NCBI GenBank assembly: GCA_030642225.1
Contig: DAOWOC010000002.1
Coordinates: 1 to 13,785 of the forward strand
Origin: Deltaproteobacteria bacterium
GTDB lineage: Bacteria > Desulfobacterota > DAOWOC01
DNA length: 13,785 nucleotides
Direction of reading: 5' to 3'
Position 1 is the first letter of the stretch; every line of letters starts with the position of its first letter. A program made the translations under genes and the position numbers. The notes under the pieces were generated by a model, which saw only the letters and a program-made list of their open reading frames with translations, did no database searches and was not told the origin of the DNA. Below, piece by piece: positions 7,692 to 13,785 of the stretch.

Positions 7692-8156
7692 ATGACAGGC
7701 CCCAAAAAAATTTTTGTTGTTAATAACAATGCTACATTGATTTGTCCTAAATGCGGGAAATCGGTTGTCTCCAATGTTGAAAAATATAAAACAATCAATA
7801 AACCTATAAAAGTAAAATGTAAATGTGGTCATGTTTACCTTGTTTCCCTTGAAATTAGAAAATTTTACAGAAAGGATGTTAATTTATCCGGTATTTATAT
7901 TAATAATTCCAAGGATAAACAAGAGGGGAATATGATGGTAAGAAATTTATCCCTTGGTGGTCTTAAATTTGCCCTAAATCATATGAGCAACGTCGCTGTT
8001 GATGACCGTATTATAGCTAAATTCGTCCTTGATGACAGGAAAAAATCTGAAATAAAAAAACAGGGCGTGGTTCGTAATATATATAAAAATTTTGTTGGGA
8101 TAGAATTTTTAGACGATGATTATAATAAAGAACTGGGATTTTATCTAATGCCTTAA
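7692..8156 (+). CDS. Zinc-ribbon plus PilZ domain protein, likely c-di-GMP binding
   Basis: A 154-aa soluble protein with no signal peptide or membrane segment. Residues ~15-50 look like a small zinc ribbon: Cys18-x2-Cys21 (CPKCGK) and Cys43-x1-Cys45 (CKCGH). Residues ~55-154 form a PilZ domain with both c-di-GMP contact motifs: RxxxR (Arg56-KFY-Arg60) and the N-x-S-x-x-G form of the second motif (Asn85-Leu-Ser87-Leu-Gly-Gly90). The C-terminal strand VGIEFLDDD is also typical. It is therefore expected to be a c-di-GMP effector; its partner is unknown. It has its own promoter, and nothing in the neighbouring genes suggests a target such as motility or polysaccharide synthesis. Confidence 0.82.
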   Translation: MTGPKKIFVVNNNATLICPKCGKSVVSNVEKYKTINKPIKVKCKCGHVYLVSLEIRKFYRKDVNLSGIYINNSKDKQEGNMMVRNLSLGGLKFALNHMSNVAVDDRIIAKFVLDDRKKSEIKKQGVVRNIYKNFVGIEFLDDDYNKELGFYLMP

Positions 8157-8261
8157 ATGTACCTATTCTGTAAAATCTCTGTTCATTTTTTTACCAATAG
8201 TTTATTATACCATTTATCAGGTTGATGTCTTAGATAAATTAATGAAAAGGAATAAGTCAAA

Positions 8262-9050
8262 ATGCCACCGGTATTGTATGAAAAAAAAGGAAGAATTGCC
8301 TATATTACTTTGAACAGGCCAAAGGCATTAAATGCCATGACGCTTGAGGGATGGGCAATGCTCGGTGACTGCTGGAAAAAGGTCAGGGATGATAATGATG
8401 TCTTTGCAGCAATTATAACAGGGGCTGATACAGGTTCTGACAGAAAGTCCTTTTGTGCCGGCATGGACCTAAAAGAGATCGGCGGCGGTTCGGGAGATAA
8501 GGGGAAAGCGCCTTCCATGGATGATGTCATGGATTTTTTTAAAGGTATAGAATGCTGGAAACCGTTTATCGCGGCTATTGACGGCATTGCAACAGGCGGT
8601 GGCCTTGAACTGGCCATGTTGTGTGATCTCCGTATTATTACTGATAAGGCGCGTTTGGGACTCAGAGAAGTAAGACAGGGGCTTATGCCTGGTGGCGGGG
8701 GTACTCAGAGATTGCCGCGCATTGTTCCTTTTTGCCTGGCACTTGAAATACCTATGACAGCTGATTCTATTGATCCTGATGAGGCTTACCGCATTGGTCT
8801 TGTTAATAAGGTCGTGCCTCAGTCAGAGCTTATGAACGCAGCAAATGATCTGGCAAACATAATATGTAAAAATGGGCCGCTTGCAGTAAAGGCTGTTAAA
8901 GAAGCGGCATACAGAGGCGTTGAAGTGCCTCTTAAAAAAGGCATGGAAATTGAGCAGGAACTCTTTGCCAAAATTATGGCTTCAAAGGATGCTATGGAGG
9001 GTATGATGGCCTTTGCCATGAAAAAGGAACCTCAATTTAAAGGAGAATAA
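8262..9050 (+). CDS. Enoyl-CoA hydratase/isomerase family protein (crotonase fold)
   Basis: A 262-aa crotonase. The N-terminal ITLNRPKALNAMT is standard. The oxyanion hole is formed by KSFCAGMDLKE (residues 62-72) and DGIATGGGLELAMLCDLRI (107-125). Both acid/base glutamates of classic hydratases are kept: Glu116 in GGGLELA and Glu136 in GLREVRQG, followed by PGGGGTQRLPR. It should therefore hydrate a 2-enoyl-CoA, though dehydratase or hydrolase relatives share these features. AAAAGGA ends ten bases before the ATG. It faces the same way as the synthase-like and thiolase genes but is separated from them by 298 bases, so co-transcription is likely but not certain. The substrate cannot be read from the sequence. 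Confidence 0.9.
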   Translation: MPPVLYEKKGRIAYITLNRPKALNAMTLEGWAMLGDCWKKVRDDNDVFAAIITGADTGSDRKSFCAGMDLKEIGGGSGDKGKAPSMDDVMDFFKGIECWKPFIAAIDGIATGGGLELAMLCDLRIITDKARLGLREVRQGLMPGGGGTQRLPRIVPFCLALEIPMTADSIDPDEAYRIGLVNKVVPQSELMNAANDLANIICKNGPLAVKAVKEAAYRGVEVPLKKGMEIEQELFAKIMASKDAMEGMMAFAMKKEPQFKGE

Positions 9051-9348
9051 TCTATAAAAGTTTGAATTCGCACAGCATATATCTTCTTCAACTGAAAAAT
9101 TGGAACAATCTGTAATAATATGGTATTTTTTCTTGACATAATATTTATCAAGTGACCTTTTCTCTTTTATATTTTAAATTCAAAAAAATATTTGCGATAC
9201 AATCAGATAATATATAGAGTAATACAAATTAAATTCAAGGAGGTTGGTATATGTAAAAAATTTTTGTCATAGTTTAAGCTTAAAAAATTTCACAACAAAA
9301 TCAGCTAATAACTGTAGCAGTATAAATTAAATTCAAGGAGGTTATTAC
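9051..9348 (+). promoter_or_regulatory. AT-rich leader upstream of the synthase-like/thiolase pair
   Basis: This 298-base gap holds no ORF of note. Contents: TTGACA at 9133-9138, with no convincing -10 at 16-18 bases (the best TATATT, 9168-9173, lies 29 bases away); two copies of a ribosome-binding/start block (separate entry); AAAAATTTTT at 9256-9265; the 12-bp palindrome TTTAAGCTTAAA at 9273-9284; and TAAAAAATTT twice (9254-9263 and 9281-9290). No terminator hairpin was found after the hydratase gene. The length and repeats suggest a regulated leader, but no known riboswitch class was recognised. Confidence 0.45.
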
Positions 9349-9351
9349 ATG
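9203..9351 (+). repeat. Duplicated ribosome-binding/start-codon block; first copy reads ATG-TAA
   Basis: Two 51-base copies at 9203-9253 and 9301-9351, exactly 98 bases apart, match at about 40 of 51 positions. Both open with TCAG(A/C)TAATA, share the identical 20-mer AAATTAAATTCAAGGAGGTT (9226-9245 and 9324-9343), and end with an ATG placed identically. In the second copy the ATG starts the synthase-like gene. In the first, ATG (9251-9253) is followed at once by TAA (9254-9256), a start-stop mini-ORF with a near-perfect Shine-Dalgarno. The two ATGs are not in the same frame (98 is not a multiple of three). Confidence 0.85.
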
Positions 9352-10803
9352 TTTGGTATTACATCATATGGAGGTTATATTCCGCGATACAGGTTAAATC
9401 GTGGTACTATTTATGGGGCAAACGCCTGGATGGCTCCTGGTTTGATAGGTTCGGCCAACGGGGAAAAATCAATGGCAAACTGGGATGAGGACAGTCTTAC
9501 AATGGCTGTTGAAGCCTCAAAAAATTGCATAAAAGGTACGGATAAATCAAATATTGATCTTGCATATCTTGCATCGGTAAATTTCCCTTTTCAGGATAGA
9601 CAGAATGCCGGAATTATGTCCGCGGCCTTAAACCTTAAAGAATCAGTTGAATCCGCTGATTTTACAGGCTCCATGCGTGCAGGCACATCTGCTCTTCTGG
9701 CCGGGCTTAACGCTGTTAAATCAGGTGATTATAATAATGTTCTTATTGCTGCGGGTGATAGAAGAATTACAAAAATGGGATATTTACATGAACTGTGGGC
9801 AGGAGACGGTGCAGCAGCTCTTACCTTGGGGACAGAAGATGTAATAGCCGAATTTAAAGGAAGCTTCACAATAACTGATGATTTTATTGATCATTACAGG
9901 GGGCTCCATGAAAGGTTTGATTATAACTGGGAAGAAAGATGGATCAAAGATGTAGGTTATGGCACAATAATCCCCAAAGCTGTTCAGGGTTTAATGGATA
10001 AAACAGGGGTTAAAGGTGAAGATATTGCAAGGTTTACCATGCCATGTGTTTTTGGCAGGCTGCAAGCTCAGGTTGCAACCCAGATGGGTATAGCCGCTGA
10101 TAAAGCCATGGATAATATGCATAGTGTCTGCGGCGATACAGGAACTGCCCACTCATTGGTCATGCTGATATCTGCCATAGAAGATGCAAGCCCGGGTGAT
10201 AAAATCATATCAGTAGCTTTTGGCCAGGGCGCTACAGCCATGCTTTTTGAAGTTACAGACAAAATATCTGCCCATAAAGACAGAGTAGGAATTAAGGCGA
10301 CTCTTGCAGATAGAAAAGAGGAGCACAATTATATAAAATTTTTGTCTCACAGAGGACTCCTTGCTCAAGACTGGATGATGAGAGCAGAAGCAGATTGGAG
10401 AACAGCCCTGACTGCTCTTTACAGAAGCAGGCGTATGATTTTGGGTATGGTTGGCGGTAAATGCACAAAATGCGGGACTGACCAGTTTCCCAAAATGGAG
10501 GTATGCGTTAACCCTGAATGTAGGGCAATTGATACTCAGGAAGACTTGGAATTTTCTGGAGTTTCCGGGAAAATAGCATCTTATACTGCTGATATTTTAA
10601 CTTATACACTGGATCCTCCTGCTCATTATGGAATGGTTGAATTTGAAAACGGTGCAAAAAGTCTGTTTGATTTCACAGATAATGAAACAGGACTGATAGA
10701 TGTTGGTACGCCTGTTAAAATGGTATTTAGAATAAGAAATATTGATAAAGAAAGAGGATTTACTCAATATATCTGGAAGGCGAAACCAATAGTTTCCAAT
10801 TAA
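9349..10803 (+). CDS. HMG-CoA-synthase-fold protein fused to a DUF35 (zinc ribbon/OB-fold) domain; synthase active site apparently lost
   Basis: 484 aa. Residues 1 to ~320 align with archaeal-type HMG-CoA synthase: the opening GITSYGGYIPRYRLNR, the ADFTGSMRAGTSALLAG helix, and the PGDKIISVAFGQGATAMLFEV end. Residues ~345-484 are a DUF35 module: the helix DWRTALTALYRSRR, a zinc ribbon (Cys372-x2-Cys375, Cys386-x4-Cys391) and an OB-fold. Against the synthase consensus the nucleophilic Cys (FACKAGT) falls on Met109, the general-base Glu (GSES) region reads ASVNFP, and the catalytic His (FHQP) is Thr230 (FTMP). All three therefore seem absent, and the protein is probably a structural or CoA-channelling partner of the thiolase 13 bases downstream. 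AAGGAGG precedes the ATG. Cys386-x4-Cys391 is longer than the usual C-x2-C. Confidence 0.85.
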   Translation: MFGITSYGGYIPRYRLNRGTIYGANAWMAPGLIGSANGEKSMANWDEDSLTMAVEASKNCIKGTDKSNIDLAYLASVNFPFQDRQNAGIMSAALNLKESVESADFTGSMRAGTSALLAGLNAVKSGDYNNVLIAAGDRRITKMGYLHELWAGDGAAALTLGTEDVIAEFKGSFTITDDFIDHYRGLHERFDYNWEERWIKDVGYGTIIPKAVQGLMDKTGVKGEDIARFTMPCVFGRLQAQVATQMGIAADKAMDNMHSVCGDTGTAHSLVMLISAIEDASPGDKIISVAFGQGATAMLFEVTDKISAHKDRVGIKATLADRKEEHNYIKFLSHRGLLAQDWMMRAEADWRTALTALYRSRRMILGMVGGKCTKCGTDQFPKMEVCVNPECRAIDTQEDLEFSGVSGKIASYTADILTYTLDPPAHYGMVEFENGAKSLFDFTDNETGLIDVGTPVKMVFRIRNIDKERGFTQYIWKAKPIVSN

Positions 10804-10816
10804 ATAGGAGGTAAAA

Positions 10817-12025
10817 ATGGCTGACGGAATAAGAGATAAAGTTGCAATACTAGGAATGGGATGTACTAAATTCGGAGAAAGATGGGATATGGGGCCTGAA
10901 GAGTTGATAGTAGAAGCATTTCAGGAATGTATCCAGGATGCAGGTATAGCTCCCGATGAGATAGAGGCCGCCTGGTATGGTACATGCTATGATGAACAGG
11001 GAACAGGGAAAAGCGCTACAGGATTAGCAACTGTATTAAGATTCCCATATATCCCTGTAACAAGGGTGGAAAATTTTTGTGCCACAGGTACAGAAGCATT
11101 TAGAGGAGCATGTTATGCTGTTGCATCAGGAGCTTGCGATATAGCTTTTGCTCTGGGTGTTGAAAAATTAAAAGATACGGGTTATGGTGGACTTCCTGCA
11201 ATAGACAGTCATGCAGGGCCATTAAACGGTCAGGTCCTACCTAACATTTCAGCTCCTGGTGCTTTTGCCCAGCTTGCAAGCGCTTACAGGGCAAAGTTTA
11301 ATATTTCCAAAGAGGATTTAAAACACGCCATTGGAATGATATCTGTTAAAAGCCATGCAAATGGTGTTAAAAATCCAAAGGCTCATTTGAGAAAAGCAGT
11401 TCCTCTTGAAAAAGTTTTAGGCGCTCCTCTTATTGCAGATCCCTTGGGACTTTTTGATTGCTGTGGAGTTAGTGATGGATCAGCATGTGCAATAGTTACA
11501 ACACCGGAGATTGCAAAAAAACTCAAATCAAATGCTGATCTTGTTTCAGTAAAAGCACTTCAGATAGCAGTAAGCAGCGGACGTGAATTAGGTCATAAAA
11601 GCTGGGATGGTTCATATTTTGCGACTACGCAAAATGCAAGCACAAGGGCTTATGCTGAAGCAGGCATAAAAGATCCCAGGGAAGAACTCAGCATGATTGA
11701 GGTTCATGACTGTTTTTCTATTACCGAGATGGTTACAATGGAGGACCTTCATATTTCACCTGAAGGTGGAGTTATAAAAGATATTTATGATGGATTTTAT
11801 AATGCAGACGGCAAGATTCCATGCCAGATTGATGGCGGCTTAAAATGCTTTGGCCATCCAATAGGCGCATCGGGTCTTAGAATGATTTATGAAATGTATC
11901 TGCAGCTTCTTGGCAGAGCCGGCGAAAGACAATTAAAAGATCCACAATATGGATTAACCCATAATCTCGGTGGGTTCCCATTTAGTAATGTTTGTGCTGT
12001 TTCTATTGTAGGCAGATATTCGTAA
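10817..12025 (+). CDS. SCP2-type thiolase (acetyl-CoA acetyltransferase family), catalytically intact
   Basis: A 402-aa non-canonical thiolase of the SCP2/archaeal type. Catalytic residues are visible: nucleophile Cys88 in ENFCATGTEAF, His297 in VHDCFSITEM (in place of the Asn of the classic NEAF motif), and His347 in GGLKCFGHPIGASG. The C-terminal NLGGFPFSNVCAVSIVGR is typical. It should perform Claisen condensation or CoA-dependent cleavage of a 3-oxoacyl-CoA. It follows the synthase/DUF35 fusion by 13 bases, with AGGAGG six bases before the ATG. Thiolases of this type work in complexes with DUF35 proteins, for example the archaeal acetoacetyl-CoA thiolase/HMG-CoA synthase complex, PhlACB and BbsAB. 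A similar complex is inferred here; the substrate is unknown. Confidence 0.9.
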   Translation: MADGIRDKVAILGMGCTKFGERWDMGPEELIVEAFQECIQDAGIAPDEIEAAWYGTCYDEQGTGKSATGLATVLRFPYIPVTRVENFCATGTEAFRGACYAVASGACDIAFALGVEKLKDTGYGGLPAIDSHAGPLNGQVLPNISAPGAFAQLASAYRAKFNISKEDLKHAIGMISVKSHANGVKNPKAHLRKAVPLEKVLGAPLIADPLGLFDCCGVSDGSACAIVTTPEIAKKLKSNADLVSVKALQIAVSSGRELGHKSWDGSYFATTQNASTRAYAEAGIKDPREELSMIEVHDCFSITEMVTMEDLHISPEGGVIKDIYDGFYNADGKIPCQIDGGLKCFGHPIGASGLRMIYEMYLQLLGRAGERQLKDPQYGLTHNLGGFPFSNVCAVSIVGRYS

Positions 12026-12027
12026 AA

Positions 12028-12087
12028 TAAAATAATCCCGGCAAAAATATTTATATATTTAAAATCTTTTTTGTCGGGATTATTTTA
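12028..12087 (+). terminator. Long hairpin terminator after the thiolase gene, possibly bidirectional
   Basis: TAAAATAATCCCGGCAAAAA (12028-12047) pairs with 12068-12087 over 20 bp, with one G-T wobble, around a 20-base AT-rich loop. It starts three bases after the thiolase stop. The A/T-rich stem ends give a T-rich stretch on either strand, so it may also stop transcripts from the convergent minus-strand gene. Confidence 0.8.
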
Positions 12088-12141
12088 ATCTTAGTTGTGT
12101 TGAACAAATTTTGTCTGTAATTATATCAAATATTGAGAGTA

Positions 12142-12168
12142 AGGGTCTGTTATTTCGTAATAGACCCT
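12142..12168 (-). terminator. Hairpin overlapping the stop codon of the hemolysin III gene
   Basis: AGGGTCTGTTA (12142-12152) pairs with TAATAGACCCT (12158-12168): 11 bp with one wobble and a 5-base loop. On the minus strand the hairpin includes two bases of the TAG stop (12167-12169). No long T-run follows, so termination here is plausible but not certain. Confidence 0.45.
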
Positions 12169-12844
12169 AAGTATCAGGCATTGGAAGAATGTAAAGCAGT
12201 ATTGTAAAATAATGGCATATACTTCCGGCAATGACAAAAAGATGCCAAATCGCGTGATTGTATGGCAGACTTTTCCAAACATATAATGCAATGCCGGATG
12301 TATATAATATGCCGCCTGTCCCGAGCCAGATAAGTCCTGGCAAAGAGATTTTTATAAGCATTTCCTTTAAGGCGATAATGCAGATCCAGCCCATTATCAC
12401 ATAGATAATAACGGATAATTTTTCAAAGCGGTTTAAGAATATTGTTTTAAGGGTTATGCCCAAAAGAGCCAGCCCCCATATAACACCAAAAATGCTCCAT
12501 CCCCATCCTCCTTTTAGATTGACCAGCATGAGAGGTGTATAGGTACCGGCTATTAAAAGATATATTGAAACATGGTCAATAATCTGGAAAATATTTTTTG
12601 CTTTTGATGCGGGGAGACCGTGATAAATACTTGATGCAAGATATAATATAACGAGTGTTGTCCCGTAAATACTGAAACTTACAATCCTCCATACATCGCC
12701 GTGCATAGATGCAAGCACAACAAGCAGACTTAACCCTGCAATACTAAGCCCCGCGCCAATACCGTGAGTAATACTGTTGGCTATTTCTTCAGCACGGGTA
12801 TAGGTCTTGATCAATTTTGCAGGATTTTGATTTTTTTGGTGCAT
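12167..12844 (-). CDS. Hemolysin III / TrhA family (PAQR-type) integral membrane protein
   Basis: 225 aa, seven hydrophobic segments, inner-membrane protein. Family motifs: EEIANSITHGIGAGLS (residues 19-34) and LASSIYHGLP (69-78). The likely metal-site residues of the PAQR superfamily are all kept: His75 in SSIYH, Asp90 in FQIIDHVSIYLLIAGTYTP, and His197 and His201 in NHAIWHLFV. Homologues were named after a Bacillus cereus haemolysin, but E. coli YqfA (TrhA) and others affect membrane-energy or lipid homeostasis, so the name says little about its role. It is transcribed alone, convergent with the thiolase and divergent from the flavodoxin gene. AGGA lies about eight bases before the ATG on the minus strand. 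It has no evident link to the cassette beside it. Confidence 0.9.
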   Translation of the reverse strand: MHQKNQNPAKLIKTYTRAEEIANSITHGIGAGLSIAGLSLLVVLASMHGDVWRIVSFSIYGTTLVILYLASSIYHGLPASKAKNIFQIIDHVSIYLLIAGTYTPLMLVNLKGGWGWSIFGVIWGLALLGITLKTIFLNRFEKLSVIIYVIMGWICIIALKEMLIKISLPGLIWLGTGGILYTSGIALYVWKSLPYNHAIWHLFVIAGSICHYFTILLYILPMPDT

Positions 12845-12879
12845 TTTTTATATCCTGTAAGATTTTTAACTATGATATT

Positions 12880-12912
12880 ATAATCAGCAATAACCTGGTC
12901 ATTGCTGATTAT
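12880..12912. repeat. Perfect 12-bp inverted repeat between divergent genes
   Basis: ATAATCAGCAAT (12880-12891) and its exact reverse complement ATTGCTGATTAT (12901-12912) flank a 9-base spacer. It lies 35 bases upstream of the hemolysin III start and ~145 upstream of the flavodoxin start. It has no U-run, so it is more likely an operator or a leader hairpin than a terminator. Confidence 0.6.
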
Positions 12913-12949
12913 TATGCTTTACTGATAAATTTCATGTGTGTCAATATTT

Positions 12950-12978
12950 TTGCTGATATATCAATTTTAAAGTATTAT
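12950..12978 (+). promoter_or_regulatory. Candidate promoter for the flavodoxin gene
   Basis: TTGCTG (12950-12955), a 17-base spacer, then TATTAT (12973-12978). The -10 lies in the palindrome TATTATATAATA (12973-12984) and between the arms of a 7-bp inverted repeat, ATCAATT (12960-12966) and AATTGAT (12988-12994). That arrangement would suit a repressor site, but the region is so AT-rich that chance is a real alternative. Confidence 0.4.
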
Positions 12979-13057
12979 ATAATATATAATTGATGCTTTC
13001 ATGAAAAGTCGTCAAGCTTTAATTTTTTAACATTCAATTTAATGATAACGGAGGAAA

Positions 13058-13540
13058 ATGATGCAGATACTTGTGCTTTATTATTCCAGGGGAGGGAATA
13101 CCAGAAAATTGGCGGAAGAGATAGTGAAAGGTATTGACTCAAAAGGTATTGAAGCAGTTCTTAGAAGTACTAAAGACATTACAAAGGATGATTTTTTAAA
13201 TTCAGCAGCTGTCATCGCCGGTTCTCCTGTTTATTTCGGTGTTATGGCAGCTGAGTTAAAAAAGGTTTTTGATGATTTTGTGGGATTAAGAAAAAAAATG
13301 GAGAATAAGGTAGGGGCCGCATTTACAACAGGGGGGCATCATACAGGGGGTAAAGAGACTACTATATTTTCCATACTCCAATGTATGCTGATTTACGGTA
13401 TGATTATAGTAGGTGATCCAATGAGTGCTTCAGGACATTATGGCGTTGCATCAATAGGCGCTCCTGATATTACAACATCCGGCGACGCATTTAAGCTCGG
13501 AGAGAGGGTGGCTGATCTGTGTAAAAGGCTGGATTATTAA
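13058..13540 (+). CDS. Flavodoxin-family protein (WrbA/NAD(P)H:quinone oxidoreductase-like)
   Basis: 160 aa, cytosolic. The FMN-phosphate loop YYSRGGNTRKLAE (residues 8-20) follows the first beta-strand. AVIAGSPVYFGVMAAELKKVFDDF and the later TTGGHHTGGKETTIFSILQCMLIYGMIIVGDP match the WrbA-type flavodoxin pattern, so it is expected to bind FMN and act as an electron carrier or quinone reductase. It is shorter than WrbA (about 200 aa), and the partner is unknown. There are two adjacent ATGs (13058 and 13061). GGAGG at 13050-13054 is three bases from the first and six from the second, so the second is the more likely start. It is transcribed alone, with a promoter candidate at 12950-12978. Confidence 0.88.
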   Translation: MMQILVLYYSRGGNTRKLAEEIVKGIDSKGIEAVLRSTKDITKDDFLNSAAVIAGSPVYFGVMAAELKKVFDDFVGLRKKMENKVGAAFTTGGHHTGGKETTIFSILQCMLIYGMIIVGDPMSASGHYGVASIGAPDITTSGDAFKLGERVADLCKRLDY

Positions 13541-13592
13541 AAATTATTAAATTAAATTATAAATAATGATAAAATAAATGAAAAATCAATAA

Positions 13593-13627
13593 GTTCAGAT
13601 TGTTATTTGGAATTGAATTCCCTGAAC
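13593..13627. repeat. Nested inverted repeat downstream of the flavodoxin gene
   Basis: GTTCAG (13593-13598) pairs with CTGAAC (13622-13627), enclosing GGAATT-G-AATTCC (13609-13621) with a 10-base bulge on the left. It could be a transcript end or a protein-binding site. No T-run follows directly. Confidence 0.35.
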
Positions 13628-13687
13628 ATTATCAGATTTATCCTTATTTTGTTTATAAGAAGAGCTGGAGATGAAATCAAAAAAATC

Positions 13688-13716
13688 TTGACTTATTTTA
13701 AGGGGTGAGGTAATAG
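13688..13716 (+). promoter_or_regulatory. Candidate tRNA promoter
   Basis: TTGACT (13688-13693), a 17-base spacer, then TAATAG (13711-13716), which fits the -10 consensus poorly. The -35 is good, and the location 26 bases before the tRNA 5' end is right. Confidence 0.4.
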
Positions 13717-13741
13717 CTTGCAAGATTTGCAATATACAAAT

Positions 13742-13785
<44 letters not shown>

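Noticed and set aside
8157..8261. Promoter for the enoyl-CoA hydratase gene
   Set aside because: The best pair, TTCATT-N17-TTATAC, fits the consensus too poorly to call.
9100..9122. Possible sigma54 promoter near TTGGAACAATCTGTAAT
   Set aside because: The -24 GG is present, but there is no GC at the required -12 position.

Overview
The window (about 40% G+C by eye) looks like a chromosomal piece of an anaerobic, probably sulfate-reducing-type, Desulfobacterota (former Deltaproteobacteria) genome. The evidence is the oxygen-independent (early cobalt insertion) cobalamin gene set with a fused cbiET, a PilZ protein, and an acyl-CoA cassette built from a HMG-CoA-synthase-like/DUF35 fusion and a thiolase. 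Genus cannot be read from the sequence.

Region 1 (1-7571) is one co-directional cobalamin operon, entered inside cbiC: cbiC(partial)-cbiL-cbiD-cbiET-cbiF-cbiG-cbiH-cbiP. Most junctions are 4-base start/stop overlaps (ATGA or TTGA), which suggests coupled translation. The products methylate and contract the corrin ring (L, H, F, G, D, ET), move the last methyl group (C) and amidate the side chains (P). cbiD is split by a -1 frameshift at a run of nine A. No cbiJ, cbiA, cbiB or cobalt chelatase is visible here, and no cobalamin riboswitch, because the operon start lies outside the window.

Region 2 (7572-8156) is a single gene with its own good sigma70-type promoter. It encodes a small zinc-ribbon plus PilZ protein, a likely c-di-GMP effector.

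Region 3 (8157-12090) is an acyl-CoA cassette: an enoyl-CoA hydratase, a 298-base leader carrying a duplicated ribosome-binding/start block (the first copy is ATG followed directly by TAA), a HMG-CoA-synthase-fold/DUF35 fusion, and an SCP2-type thiolase. A 20-bp hairpin terminator closes the cassette. The synthase-like protein appears to have lost all three catalytic residues, while the thiolase keeps its own. The pair therefore probably forms a thiolase complex with a structural synthase-fold subunit, as in the archaeal thiolase/HMG-CoA synthase/DUF35 complex and PhlACB. The substrate is unknown.

Region 4 (12091-13785) holds a hemolysin III/PAQR-type membrane protein on the minus strand, a divergent intergenic region with a perfect inverted repeat and a promoter, a WrbA-like flavodoxin-family protein, and the first 44 bases of a tRNA-Arg(TCG) cut by the window edge.
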